DNA from: a virus
Length of the DNA stretch: 27,033 bases
Reading direction: 5' to 3' (one strand)
Virus record (IMG/VR): IMGVR_UViG_3300009152_000170
Span: 1-27,033 of that record
Positions within the stretch are counted from its first letter, which is position 1. Each line of letters begins with the position of its first letter. The notes beneath the pieces are model-generated. The model did no database searches. It saw only the letters and a program-made list of their open reading frames with translations, and had not been told where the DNA came from. Shown piece by piece: positions 7,502 to 17,100 of this stretch. Made by a program: the position numbers and the translations under genes.

Positions 7502-8074
7502 TTAATTCCAATTAGAAGACTGAACCGCCGCAATGAATGTTGTCATGTCTTGTGCTGCTGTTACTGCAGCGATCAATCTATCGCACTCAGCTAAAATAGC
7601 TGCTCTTTTAGCAACAACTTCGCTAGGAATATCAACATTGCGTTCAGCTTTACGAATTACCATCCAATCGGTTGGAGACAAATGTAAATTGGCAGATTCT
7701 TTGAACTGAGAAATGTATTGAGTTTTCAATCCAGTTTTAATGGCACGCTCAGTACTATTCACCATTGCGCCTTTGCCTTTATTTGCAGATGCACTCCAAA
7801 CTTGAACATATACTGGATTACCATCAACATCAACAGCTTCTATATCTTCTAATTGCTTTGGTATATTAGAATAGACTCTAAGAACTCTATCAGATTCAAT
7901 AACAAATTGCTCAAATGCGACCCAATAAAATCTTTCGTCTTTTCTCTCTCCGTCTACGACAGGAAGAGCGCCACGTTGAATTGCAAACAGATGATTTGGT
8001 TGAAGTTCACCCGGAAATAATGTTCTTAATTCACCAACTTCCGTAATTTGATTATTTTGAATTAGTGCATACAT
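7502..8074 (-). CDS. Tail fibre assembly-like protein
   Basis: 190 residues. The start MYALIQNNQITEVG and the C-terminal part with LSPTDWMVIRKAERNVDIP (132-150), then SEVVAKRAAILAECDRL (151-167), resemble phage tail fibre assembly/chaperone proteins, which typically carry a 'TDW-hRk-E---hP--v--yR--I' segment after a beta-rich N-terminal half. The last 40 residues look helical. It lies directly downstream of the 1120-residue fibre, 15 nt after its predecessor's... neighbour boundary, with a strong AAGGAA ribosome-binding site, which supports a role in folding or trimerising that fibre. It could instead be a structural component of the fibre tip. Only the family resemblance and the position are seen here. 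Confidence 0.7.
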   Translation of the reverse strand: MYALIQNNQITEVGELRTLFPGELQPNHLFAIQRGALPVVDGERKDERFYWVAFEQFVIESDRVLRVYSNIPKQLEDIEAVDVDGNPVYVQVWSASANKGKGAMVNSTERAIKTGLKTQYISQFKESANLHLSPTDWMVIRKAERNVDIPSEVVAKRAAILAECDRLIAAVTAAQDMTTFIAAVQSSNWN

Positions 8075-8089
8075 GATTCTTGTTTCCTT

Positions 8090-11000
8090 TTAACGAGCAG
8101 TTGAATATTTAAATGGCATTTCAGCAAAGGCCATGAAAATGTGTTTTGTTGCGTAATTTGTTTCTCCAGCATATCCTATTTTAAATCCATTTGATAGAAA
8201 ATCTATAGGCCAACCATTACTTTCCGTGTTCGGTAAGTTTGCGCGAAGATTGCCCCAATTGGGAGTATCTGGTCTATCAGCTTCAAATATATTCCAGTTT
8301 GGTCCGTCACTGCTGGATGTTGATCTTTTTATCATTATAAATTTTGGTTTGAATCCGCAATATACAAATGGCCCTAAAGCATTAGCAATTCCAGTATAGT
8401 CGCCAAATCTACTAAAGCCTGGAATTTCTGCAAAATTATAAAATACCCAATTAGTGTTACCACCCCAGTATGCGCGAACATCTGATCCACCAATAGTTAC
8501 GAGTGTCGAAGTTACGGAATTAAAAGTGAATCCAGATGCAATATCTCCATCAGTATTATTTAATCTTATATCTGCGTTTCCAAGAGATTTATGCCAAACA
8601 AACCAATCACTAGTGCTGCCAAGGTTTTTAGCAAAAATAAATCCTGGAGAAGCGCCCAAGCCATGACCATATGTTTGACTACCACTACTATTTGGAATAG
8701 TTAATGTTACGATACTAATTCCTGATGTTTGATTTGCAAGAACTTGTGCGCTCATGCTACCTTGAGTGTTTGTTACTGCGCTTCCACCAATGTACCAATT
8801 TCGTGCAATGTAAGAAACTCCACTACTATTATGATTGACGTTATTCCCGAGACTAAATCCACTAGATGTAAAAGTTCCATAAGTCGCATCAGTCAATTCA
8901 GCAAAAGTACCATCACTTATCAAACGTTTTGTTGACCCTCTAAGACTGTCTCTGAGAATATTATATCCCTCTGCTGATCTTGATTTAGTCCAAACAAAAT
9001 CTGGTTGAAATCCTACATTAGTGATTGTATTTGTACCGCCATTACCTGTATATAGTACAGTATTAAAATACTTACTAGCTTGTGTTGCGCTAGTCGCACC
9101 TATTGTTGGTGTGGGTAGGTTTTGTACGCATAGTGCTTTGAATCCTGTTGGTGCTTGATATTTCCAAGGAAGTTGTCCAAAGTTACAATCAATTTGAACA
9201 TGATATCCACTTGCACCACAACCTACTTCAAATCCCCACGGTTCTCCTGTAGTAATAGTAGTTATTTGATTTGTTCCAGCTGAAGGATTTCCACTGTTTA
9301 GCCAAGTTCCATTTTTGCCAAACCACACTTTTCCATTGTCTAAATCAAGAGCAATTGATATTGTATCACCTATGGTATAGGTTAATCCCGAATAAATGGT
9401 GCTATAGACTCGATCTACAATAAGTCCGTCGGACGCTTGATAACTAACAACAGCTGGCGCACTACCTGTGTTTCCAGTTGCGCCTATTGGATGCAATCTA
9501 GCTACTGCAATATTAGCAAAAATCGCTCCAGGAAAAGGTGCACTAGGGTATTGAGTGGTATCTGGACCAATAGTAAATTCAGCATACCATTTGCCAGAAT
9601 ATGGCATTATTGTTGTTTGTGGACCTAACCCGCTATTAGCAACATCTGTATCTGTATAAGTTAAATTTCCATTAGTTAAAGCATAAAAATAAGGAATATT
9701 ATTAATACCGCCAGCGACATATTCTACGGAGTTATTGAGTACAGCATAATTTCCACGAACTTCTCCACCACGACCCGTGTCTACACCCCAACTTGTTGGA
9801 ACATCTACGAGCGAATCATTAGTGACATCTGCAGCCAATCTAAAATTAAATGATCTAAAATTATTGTTATTTCCAGAGAAGTCTTTACCCAATTGAGATG
9901 TTGTTGCATACTCTGAAAAATTTAAAAAGTATCCGTTAGTTCCATATGATCCAGTATATGCTTTTGGTTGCCACTGTCCAGTGTTTGGATTAGTTTCTGC
10001 AAAATATGTTGGATCAAGTTGTTGACCATCAATCATATAAGCATCAGCAAGATACATATCTGATCTTTGGGGAGTATATGTCGGTAACCAACCCCAAGTT
10101 TGTTCTACGGTATTATTAACTTGTGCTTCAGCATTTTGTGTATAATTATTATTTTGTAGTGTGCAAAGTACACCATTTTTATATATTTTAACGCCATTGG
10201 TGTTTGATGCTTGTGTAGTATCAAGCGCGATAACAATATGATACCAAGCATGGATATCATTAAACGTTTCATTTGTTATTTGCTGTATTAAAGTTCCGCT
10301 ATTATAAATGTCAAATCTAACTTCTCCAGTCGTTGTGAAGAAAAATTGATCTCTATAGCTTTGAGAATTGTTGCTTGCGCTAAAAAAACAAGGTGCGTTT
10401 TGAAGATATACTCTTTTAATCCAAAAACTAAGTGTGAATTTTCTTCTATTTCCTGCAACTGTATTAGTTCTTTGTAGATATGTGGTATTAGCACTTGTAA
10501 ATCTTAAACTACGAGAAATTTGATATTCTGTAGTTGTAAATGGTGTTGGAGTTGTTGGAGCAAATGTTCCAGAAGAATAGAATGTGTGAACAATGTATCC
10601 ATTAGAATAGGTTACAGTTCCACCAGTGAAGTATTGAATAGTTCCGAGATAGCGAATTACTACCATTCCGGAGCCACCAGAGCCACCGTAATTTATATTG
10701 AATCCGCCAGTTCCGCCACCACCACTCCCTGTGCTTTGAATAGCAGATATGCCGTTTGCAGTTGCTGCAGCAGAACCCGATTGTCTTCCTCCACGTCCAC
10801 CTCCACCTATTCCACCACGACCCATAACACCGCCATCGACACCAGCAGTGACTCCTCCACCTCCACCACCAGCAAATGCAGTTGTCGATCCAGTAATAGA
10901 ACTTGCAACGCCACCGCCACCTAAGCCTCCAGTCTGGTATGTGTAATAATCCACCGATTGGAGTCCTTTTGAGCCTGGTGCTCCAGCACCACCTCCACCA

Positions 11001-11452
11001 CCTGCTACCGTAACATATATACCTTCTCCACCAGGATTTCCTTGACTAAAAGTTCCAGCTCCAGCACGAATAGTTCCCGATGGTTGTCCAGCAGTTCCAC
11101 CCCCACCACCAGATCCTCCACTAATGCCGCTAGCATAACCCCCTCGACCACCACCAATCGCAACGATAGATCCAAAAGAACTATTTCCGCCGCTACTCGA
11201 AGTAGTATCTTTAGTGCCTGCTCCACCAGAACCGACAGTTACTGAATATGACGTTCCTAGTGCTATAGATGCTATTCCTTGAAGAACTCCTCCAGCACCA
11301 GATCCACCAGATCCATAGAAAATTCCACCTTCAGCACCACCACCTCCTGCGACTACAAGATATTCGACCCATTTTGGTACAACATATCCAGTCCAAGATC
11401 CTTGACCGATTGATTGTGCAACTTGCTTTAGCGAAAATATACCTTGTGCCAT
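8090..11452 (-). CDS. Glycine-rich / LamG / SPRY tail fibre, first paralog
   Basis: 1120 residues, built like the fibre at 2795-6202. Parts in order: anchor QGIFSLKQVAQSI (3-15); glycine-rich domain from VEYLVVAGGGG to GGSGMVVIRY (about 29-268); linker YSNGYIVHTFYSSG (282-295); LamG-like domain (about 311-515; FTSANTTYLQR, FTLSFWIKR, WYHIVIALD, GVKIYKNGV, YFLNFSE); SPRY-like domain (about 619-765; SGKWYAEFTIG, GDTISIALDLDNGKVWFGKNG); then three tandem C-terminal units (about 799-870, 914-998, 1013-1100), each with a GF.P.F+..K-like core, ending AEMPFKYSTAR. It probably binds the host surface and is followed by a fibre-assembly-like gene. A GAGGT ribosome-binding site precedes the ATG. The long antisense proline-rich frames opposite the glycine tract are codon-bias shadows. 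Confidence 0.85.
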   Translation of the reverse strand: MAQGIFSLKQVAQSIGQGSWTGYVVPKWVEYLVVAGGGGAEGGIFYGSGGSGAGGVLQGIASIALGTSYSVTVGSGGAGTKDTTSSSGGNSSFGSIVAIGGGRGGYASGISGGSGGGGGTAGQPSGTIRAGAGTFSQGNPGGEGIYVTVAGGGGGAGAPGSKGLQSVDYYTYQTGGLGGGGVASSITGSTTAFAGGGGGGVTAGVDGGVMGRGGIGGGGRGGRQSGSAAATANGISAIQSTGSGGGGTGGFNINYGGSGGSGMVVIRYLGTIQYFTGGTVTYSNGYIVHTFYSSGTFAPTTPTPFTTTEYQISRSLRFTSANTTYLQRTNTVAGNRRKFTLSFWIKRVYLQNAPCFFSASNNSQSYRDQFFFTTTGEVRFDIYNSGTLIQQITNETFNDIHAWYHIVIALDTTQASNTNGVKIYKNGVLCTLQNNNYTQNAEAQVNNTVEQTWGWLPTYTPQRSDMYLADAYMIDGQQLDPTYFAETNPNTGQWQPKAYTGSYGTNGYFLNFSEYATTSQLGKDFSGNNNNFRSFNFRLAADVTNDSLVDVPTSWGVDTGRGGEVRGNYAVLNNSVEYVAGGINNIPYFYALTNGNLTYTDTDVANSGLGPQTTIMPYSGKWYAEFTIGPDTTQYPSAPFPGAIFANIAVARLHPIGATGNTGSAPAVVSYQASDGLIVDRVYSTIYSGLTYTIGDTISIALDLDNGKVWFGKNGTWLNSGNPSAGTNQITTITTGEPWGFEVGCGASGYHVQIDCNFGQLPWKYQAPTGFKALCVQNLPTPTIGATSATQASKYFNTVLYTGNGGTNTITNVGFQPDFVWTKSRSAEGYNILRDSLRGSTKRLISDGTFAELTDATYGTFTSSGFSLGNNVNHNSSGVSYIARNWYIGGSAVTNTQGSMSAQVLANQTSGISIVTLTIPNSSGSQTYGHGLGASPGFIFAKNLGSTSDWFVWHKSLGNADIRLNNTDGDIASGFTFNSVTSTLVTIGGSDVRAYWGGNTNWVFYNFAEIPGFSRFGDYTGIANALGPFVYCGFKPKFIMIKRSTSSSDGPNWNIFEADRPDTPNWGNLRANLPNTESNGWPIDFLSNGFKIGYAGETNYATKHIFMAFAEMPFKYSTAR

Positions 11453-11458
11453 ACGACC

Positions 11459-12337
11459 TCAGAATGTAATTGTTCCAGAATTTGTAAATATATAAACTCG
11501 ATATCCACCAGCTATATATGTTCGTGGTGCACCAACCGTCGATGCTGCTTGAGCATAATAAGATGGATAACGAAGAACTACAATTCCGCTGCCACCCTTG
11601 CCTCCAGCTAAGAATCTATTTGTGCCCCCGATATAAACGAATCCACCACCAGCGCCACCAGAGCCAGTATTCGAAGCAGCATTTTCTCCATCTCCCCAAG
11701 TGTTTCCATTTCCAGCACCCCCGCCACCACCTTTGCCGCCAACTCTATATCGATGATCGCCAGCACCCCCGCCGCCGCCAGCATATTGAACTGGATATCC
11801 GGTAATAGTAGAAACTAGAGCTGCACCACCGCAACCCATATAACCACCACTGGTTGAATTTTGTGTGGGCCCATCTTCTCCCGCTGATCCTGCTCCTCCA
11901 CCACCGCCAGAAGATCCAGTTTGTGAATTACCACCAGCATTTCCTTGACCCGTTATTCCACTTCCACCAATTCCTGATGTGTGTGCAGCACCACCACCAG
12001 ATCCTCCGCTAATGCCGGTAATAAAACCAGCCCGCCCACCACCAACTGATGTAAGTGATGAAAATGTAGTATTACTTCCGTTTGTTCCAGCAGCATCTCC
12101 ACTATTATCGGCAGCTCCACCAGCTCCGCCAGTGCCAATAGTTACTGTATATGATGTTCCTGGAGTTACAACAAATCCCATTCCTTGTAACACTCCTCCA
12201 GCACCACCACCAGCACCACTGTTACCGGCTAATCCACCCCCACCTCCTGCTACTAAGAAATACTCAATAGTGGGAGGTGCTTGATTTATACCAGTATAAG
12301 AATTAGTTAAAAACGAACCAGAATATCTAAGAGACAT
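11459..12337 (-). CDS. Short glycine-rich putative adhesin, first copy
   Basis: 292 residues. N-terminal anchor MSLRYSGSFLTNSYTGI, glycine-rich domain from IEYFLVAGGGGG (24-35) to GGSGIVVLRYP, then a beta tail GGYRVYIFTNSGTITF. It is paralogous to the 302-residue protein at 6587-7495 over its full length and shares the glycine-rich module, but not the N-terminal anchor, with the two long fibres. It begins 2 nt after the small structural gene upstream and ends 6 nt before the first long fibre. Likely a fibre-tip or baseplate-bound adhesin; no enzymatic motif is visible. The ribosome-binding site is weak, so translation may be coupled to the preceding gene. Confidence 0.82.
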   Translation of the reverse strand: MSLRYSGSFLTNSYTGINQAPPTIEYFLVAGGGGGLAGNSGAGGGAGGVLQGMGFVVTPGTSYTVTIGTGGAGGAADNSGDAAGTNGSNTTFSSLTSVGGGRAGFITGISGGSGGGAAHTSGIGGSGITGQGNAGGNSQTGSSGGGGGAGSAGEDGPTQNSTSGGYMGCGGAALVSTITGYPVQYAGGGGGAGDHRYRVGGKGGGGGAGNGNTWGDGENAASNTGSGGAGGGFVYIGGTNRFLAGGKGGSGIVVLRYPSYYAQAASTVGAPRTYIAGGYRVYIFTNSGTITF

Positions 12338-12339
12338 TT

Positions 12340-12711
12340 TTAAGTAATTGCTTCGTAGGTTGCTGTGTACTCAATTGCTGAGCCTGTACCAGATGTAACT
12401 ACAACGCTCTGATTATCTTGAACATAGAATGAAGTAGTCTTATCGACAACGATGAGTGATGAATATGCTGGTACTGAAATCTGGAAACAGATTCGATATG
12501 CGGTTCCACCGCCACCTGTTGCAGAGTTAATACTAACTGTAACAGTCGCTGTACTGGAAGTAACATTAGTTGCAACAATACTATCAATCTTATTGACAGT
12601 TCCTGTTGATGGTGTTAATGCCGTCCACGCTGTTGCACTTGTGTTGCTCGGAATCAAGTATACGGTTGTTCCGTATATAGATGATACGCCGACAATATTT
12701 GGGTTTGCCAT
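12340..12711 (-). CDS. Small conserved beta-rich virion protein (MANPNIV family)
   Basis: 123 residues. The opening MANPNIVGVSSIYGTT and the later blocks ISVPAYSSLIVVDKTTSFYV and GTGSAIEYTATYEAI match a small protein widespread in T4-like cyanophages and pelagiphages; its precise function is not known to me. The alternating hydrophobic/Thr-Ser pattern predicts an all-beta sandwich. There is no signal peptide or transmembrane helix. It has the clearest ribosome-binding site of the fibre region (AAGGAG, 5-6 nt before ATG) and lies 9 nt after the repeat fibre gene, suggesting high expression as a structural or decoration component of tail fibres or baseplate. That role is inferred from context. 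Confidence 0.75.
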   Translation of the reverse strand: MANPNIVGVSSIYGTTVYLIPSNTSATAWTALTPSTGTVNKIDSIVATNVTSSTATVTVSINSATGGGGTAYRICFQISVPAYSSLIVVDKTTSFYVQDNQSVVVTSGTGSAIEYTATYEAIT

Positions 12712-12720
12712 TTTCTCTCC

Positions 12721-13869
12721 TTAGAATCCAAAGATCATCGCCATAGCGATAGATTTTCCTGTTGATATACCTGCTGTTCCAAATGAAAGTACACCACTAC
12801 CATTTGTTAAAATTGCTTGATTAGCTGAACCGTCTGACGCTGGTAATGTCCATGTAACGTTTGCACCAACTGCTGAACTGGATCTTAATCCAACATAGTT
12901 TGCGTTTGCAGATCCAAGTCTTAATACGTTTTGACTATTCAAATAAACATAGCTATTTGCAGTTAAAGCATTAACTGAAAAGTCAGCATATGCAAAGTTG
13001 TTTGCTCCAGGATCTATTACTGTTGTTGCTTCTTGTGTATACGACTTAAATAGTTTCCAAATGCCGTCTGTAGCATCTCTAAAGATTCCAGTATGTAGAT
13101 TAGCTGCACCAGAATTGTATTGTCCAAAGATACCAATGTCAATTAGATCAGATGTATTGTTGTTAGCTAATTGTATTAGTGAATCATTGACGTTGATATG
13201 TGTTGTACTAAGTTCTGTGTTTGAACCTAAAACGACCAAGTTTCCAGTAATAAATGTGTTACCAGAAACATGAAGATTCTTTCCAATTCCAACACCACCA
13301 GAAACTACTAGTGTTCCACTTGTAGAATTCGCTGATTCAGTTCCACCAGAAAGTGTCAATACGTCCGTTGTCGGATTGTATGTCATTCCAGAATCGTCTT
13401 GAATGATTCCTGAAGTTCCAACAATAGCGACACGACCAGATGTTAAATTATTTGCAGTAACGTTCGCCGTTACAATTCCACCATTAATTGTTAACACATC
13501 CGTTGTTGTGTTATATGTCAACCCAGCATCATCTTGAACTAGACCACCAGTTCCAACTAAAGCAACGCGACCAGATGTTAAATTGTTTGCTGTGACGTTT
13601 GCTGTTACGGTACTACCAGAAACATATAAAACGTCTGTCGTTCCATTGAAAAATAATCCAGAATCGTCTTGAATTAAACCATTAGCGCCGACAGAAAGAA
13701 TTCTACCAGTAGTTAGATTGTTTGCAGTAATCGTATTCGCGGTTACTGCATTTGTTACTATACTTCCGCTTCCACCATCAGTAAGGGCCGTGATAGTGTT
13801 TGCAGCAGTATTAAATGCTGTTCTAAAATCGTTAAACGTATTGTTTAACTGTATATTTGAAATTGCCAT
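12721..13869 (-). CDS. Tail fibre with 45-residue repeats and GKSIAMAMIFGF terminus
   Basis: 382 residues. The N-terminal 40 residues (NTFNDFRTAFNTAANTITAL) would form an attachment helix. Then come three near-identical 45-residue repeats, starting at NNLT residues 50, 95 and 140, each reading roughly NNLTxGR..VGxxGLxQDDxG.xxNxTTDVLxxxGG. These lead into a beta-helix-like section (GTLVVSGGVGIGKNLHVSG, 185-203), a region with LIDIGIFGQYN, and a C-terminal section WTLPASDGSANQAILTNGSG ending STGKSIAMAMIFGF. This terminus and the GVGIGKNLHV block are typical of fibres in T4-like marine phages. It follows the 81-residue coiled-coil gene by 4 nt. It may occupy the role of the T4 gp12/gp37-type fibres, but shows no sequence similarity that I can see to those. 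Confidence 0.85.
   Translation of the reverse strand: MAISNIQLNNTFNDFRTAFNTAANTITALTDGGSGSIVTNAVTANTITANNLTTGRILSVGANGLIQDDSGLFFNGTTDVLYVSGSTVTANVTANNLTSGRVALVGTGGLVQDDAGLTYNTTTDVLTINGGIVTANVTANNLTSGRVAIVGTSGIIQDDSGMTYNPTTDVLTLSGGTESANSTSGTLVVSGGVGIGKNLHVSGNTFITGNLVVLGSNTELSTTHINVNDSLIQLANNNTSDLIDIGIFGQYNSGAANLHTGIFRDATDGIWKLFKSYTQEATTVIDPGANNFAYADFSVNALTANSYVYLNSQNVLRLGSANANYVGLRSSSAVGANVTWTLPASDGSANQAILTNGSGVLSFGTAGISTGKSIAMAMIFGF
13342..13722 (-). repeat. Three 135-bp tandem repeats in the fibre gene
   Basis: Units begin at codons 50, 95 and 140 of the fibre gene. The period is exactly 45 codons and the third unit is slightly shorter. The DNA is also similar: related segments containing gttaaattatttgc-like sequence occur near 13442, 13577 and 13712 on the plus strand. 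Copies can expand or contract by recombination and change fibre length in frame. Confidence 0.85.
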
Positions 13870-13873
13870 CTTT

Positions 13874-14119
13874 TTATTTTCCAGTTATGGTTAACAATAG
13901 ATTCTTGATCTCGCGAATATCGTTTCTGATTTGATCGACTTCAGCGTGAATTTCGTTAATCTCTTCTCTACTCTTATTTATATCAGAAAGTTTTCTCTTT
14001 TGAATTTTATATTTTAAAAGAGAATCCACATCTGTGTTCAACAATGCTTTCGAACTTGCATCTCTTTCTGTAAATCCGTTACTAGGTTCAATGATAGCAA
14101 TTTTTTCTAATATCATCAT
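13874..14119 (-). CDS. Small coiled-coil protein of unknown function
   Basis: 81 residues, family not recognised with certainty. Residues 1-35 are a short head (MMILEKIAIIEPSNGFTERD); residues about 38-75 form a charged heptad-like helix (SREEINEIHAEVDQIRNDIR, 50-69, then EIKNLLLTI), strongly suggesting a coiled coil. The ATG overlaps the stop of the DUF4815 gene as ATGA; a second ATG follows at once (start at 14116). AAGAGGA is upstream but 13 nt away. Placed between a giant baseplate protein and a fibre, it could be a trimeric connector or assembly factor. This is inference from shape and position only. Confidence 0.75.
   Translation of the reverse strand: MMILEKIAIIEPSNGFTERDASSKALLNTDVDSLLKYKIQKRKLSDINKSREEINEIHAEVDQIRNDIREIKNLLLTITGK
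13975..13982 (-). promoter_or_regulatory. Possible internal late promoter element
   Basis: Minus-strand TATAAATA inside the 81-residue coiled-coil gene, about 105 nt before the repeat-fibre ATG. It matches the T4 late -10 element exactly, but it is coding sequence (Ile-Asn-Lys codons), and the 8-mer is expected a few times by chance at this AT content. Kept as a low-confidence candidate for extra fibre transcription. Confidence 0.25.
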
Positions 14120-17100
14120 GCTAATGCAATTCCTCTTAAATCTTTCACTTTTGCAGAGTAACTTGCTGAACTAGAAAGGAATACAATCTTAATTGCAAAA
14201 TATTTAAAGCCCTGGAAAGTTCTTGCATCTGGTGTAGTGTAAGCAACTGCATTATTTAGCACTTTCAAAATGTCTTGTGAAGATGCCACTGTCGAGAATA
14301 CTGAATCGACAGTCAATGATGTATTGTTTGCAATTGTGGTAACAACCTTTTGTGTTCTCGCTGTTCCAACTGCAATTGTGTCTCCAATCTTCAAGTCTTC
14401 AATGAAACGAGTTGATGTTCCACTAACTGTTGTGCTTACGTTTGAAATCGCAACATTACCAGTCAATAATGTTGAACCGCCAGTCTTTGATGCTGTTGGT
14501 ATAACATACTTTTCTTCTTTATATTCAGAAGCATTCAATGTAAACGTTTCTGTTCCAGATAGTTCCATAAGAGTATAGAACTTATCATCAAAACTATCTG
14601 TATCATTCTCATTCAATACTTTACAATAGACTTTAATTGAAGATCCTGGTGGACGATTGACATTCAAGTAGACTACTAAATCAGACGCTTCAAAGCCGTC
14701 ATTTAATGTTACAACTTTTGTAATATATCTCGATTGTGATGTGTATGTTCCAGAAGGATGTTCTTCATTTCGAATTGTCATTGTTTGATTTGCAACGTTT
14801 GATGATGCAAAGTTATTAGTGACTGTCAAATATGTATTGTTTGCAATAGAAGCAATTCTACGATAATCAACACCAAAGTCTGCATACTCACCAGCAAAAA
14901 CACTTGACGTAAATGTTGTTCCAGTACCAACAACGAAGTTTGTTCCAGAAGTGTATGTAACAGTTCCAACAACCGCTGTGCTTACGTCATTGTTGATAAC
15001 ATTTTTTGAGAAATTAAATAGAATGTTTTCATTGTCAATATATGGTGTGATGTATTGATTTGTAGTCGATAGAGTTGCTCTCAATTGTAGAGATTTAAAG
15101 CTGCTTGCGGTTTCTGCAGATGTTGTCGAAATCTGCTTTCTTGAGCTGAGAACCAATCTTTCATAGTTCTTGATTTCACTATAATCTGTGTCTACTAGAT
15201 ACGAAGAATCAGCAGTCTTAATCGCATAAGTGATAGCTGTACCAGGAAGAATTTGATCTGCAATCATTGACTGCAATGCATCATATGTGAATGCTGTTGT
15301 AACTGGAATATTTGTCCAGTAAGCAATCTTTGCAGTCGTGTCAAATTGTGCAATTTTCATTGTAAATTTAACATCTAGATTTTGTCTTGCAGTCCAAACT
15401 TTATCATTAGATGATGTGAATAGCATTCCAGTATTGTATGCAGATTCAATTCTTGTATTGTTCTCAGCATTTGTAATGTCAATTGCATTTGTCTCTGCAA
15501 CCCAAATAGAATAGCTTGAATCATTATTCTCTGGCTTGATAGAGAAACAGTAATCATTACCAGAACTCAAATAGATCGGATTCTTAAATGTAAATGTAGT
15601 AGCGGTAGCTGCTGTGTCACTTACATTGATATTGGCATTGTTTACAATAGCTTCATCACCAAGACCAACAACTTCAGATGACGGATATCCATTAATCATT
15701 TCGCGAATTTCTACTCGCACATTTCTATTGTTATCAGCTGACTTTGTTTTAAAGTACAAGTCAATAGATGTTACATAGAAACCTTTTGAATATGTGTTCG
15801 GATCAACATAGAAACTTTGAGAAACTGGATCTCTAGTCTTTGCAGCCTGACCAACAGTAACAGATGAACGTGAAGATTCTACTCTTTCTTCTGTTGTTAA
15901 TGTTCTTCCTAAAGCTGTTAGATTATTCTTACCAGCAAAAGAAACATTCGAAGGTCTTGTGTTTACTGTTACAGCACTAGTCTTTTGTTGAATACCTTGC
16001 GCGAAAATAATATTTCTTGCGCTAGTTGTAGCATCAGTATCAGAGTTTGTTGAACTATCTGTTACTTTAAACTCTCTTTGTCCAACATAGAATGATTTCG
16101 ATGGAACTGTGAACAATAGATAAACTTGATTCTCTTTAACATAAAGACTATCTGTTGCACCATTAGCAACGGTGTCCCAATAAGTTCCACTTCCAGTCAA
16201 ATAACCCGTGTTATCATATAGACTATTCAATGATTGAAGAGTTGTTCCTGCTCTTAATTTGATTTGAATGCAGCTTGCTGTTACATTGATACCATCAAAG
16301 AATGCATAAATTCTTGAATTGTTTTTCAAGCCAGTTGCATTAATGACAAATTGTCTTTGTCTCATCCAAAGACTTGTTGTCACGTTTACAACACGATCAA
16401 ATGCAACATCTTGTTTTGAAGTTGTAGATTGAGTACCAGCAGCTAATTGATTGAATGCAAGTTTTGTATTCTCTTGAAGAGCTGTTGTAATATTAAAATT
16501 ACCAGAAGATGATGCAGATTTAACTCCACCAGCTTCTGTTGTTTGTAAACTTGATCCAACCCAATGTTGTGTTAGTGGCGAAACTTCAGCGTTCCATGCA
16601 CCAACTAATGCTCTCCAGTTATCTGCGTCACCTGTGTCATTGTATACAATTGCAGTAGTTGGATTATTTACTGTGTCGAAGAAGTTATCAACGTATGGCA
16701 TTACTGACATTTCGCCAGTCCAAACAAAATTCAAAGATTCTGCAAGACTTAATGGCTTAGATGCATACGCTTGAATTAGACCAGCATTTGTGATTTCACT
16801 ATACGGTAACATAATCTTGTTACCAGTCTTCAATGTCGTAGTAGAAGATGCTGATGTGTAGCGCATTCCAACAACGTTTGCATTGTCTTGATAGCAAGTC
16901 AAATAACGATCTTGTTTATTGATAGCTGCTGACCAGTCAGATGATCTTGGATTTGAAACGGAGAATCCAGAGAATGGATCAACAATCAATCCGTTCTTAA
17001 ATCTATCAATTCCATCTGAGTCAAGTTCAGTCTTATCAGATGCTTGCTTCTCTAAGTAACTTAATGCTGTAAAGTATTCAAGTCTTTCCAATCTTTCATT

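Noticed and set aside
10520-10924. Plus-strand Ser/Thr/Cys-rich frame of 134 codons (and 6023-6310)
   Set aside because: Third-frame shadow of the glycine-rich coding sequence; composition is an artefact of GGN repeats.
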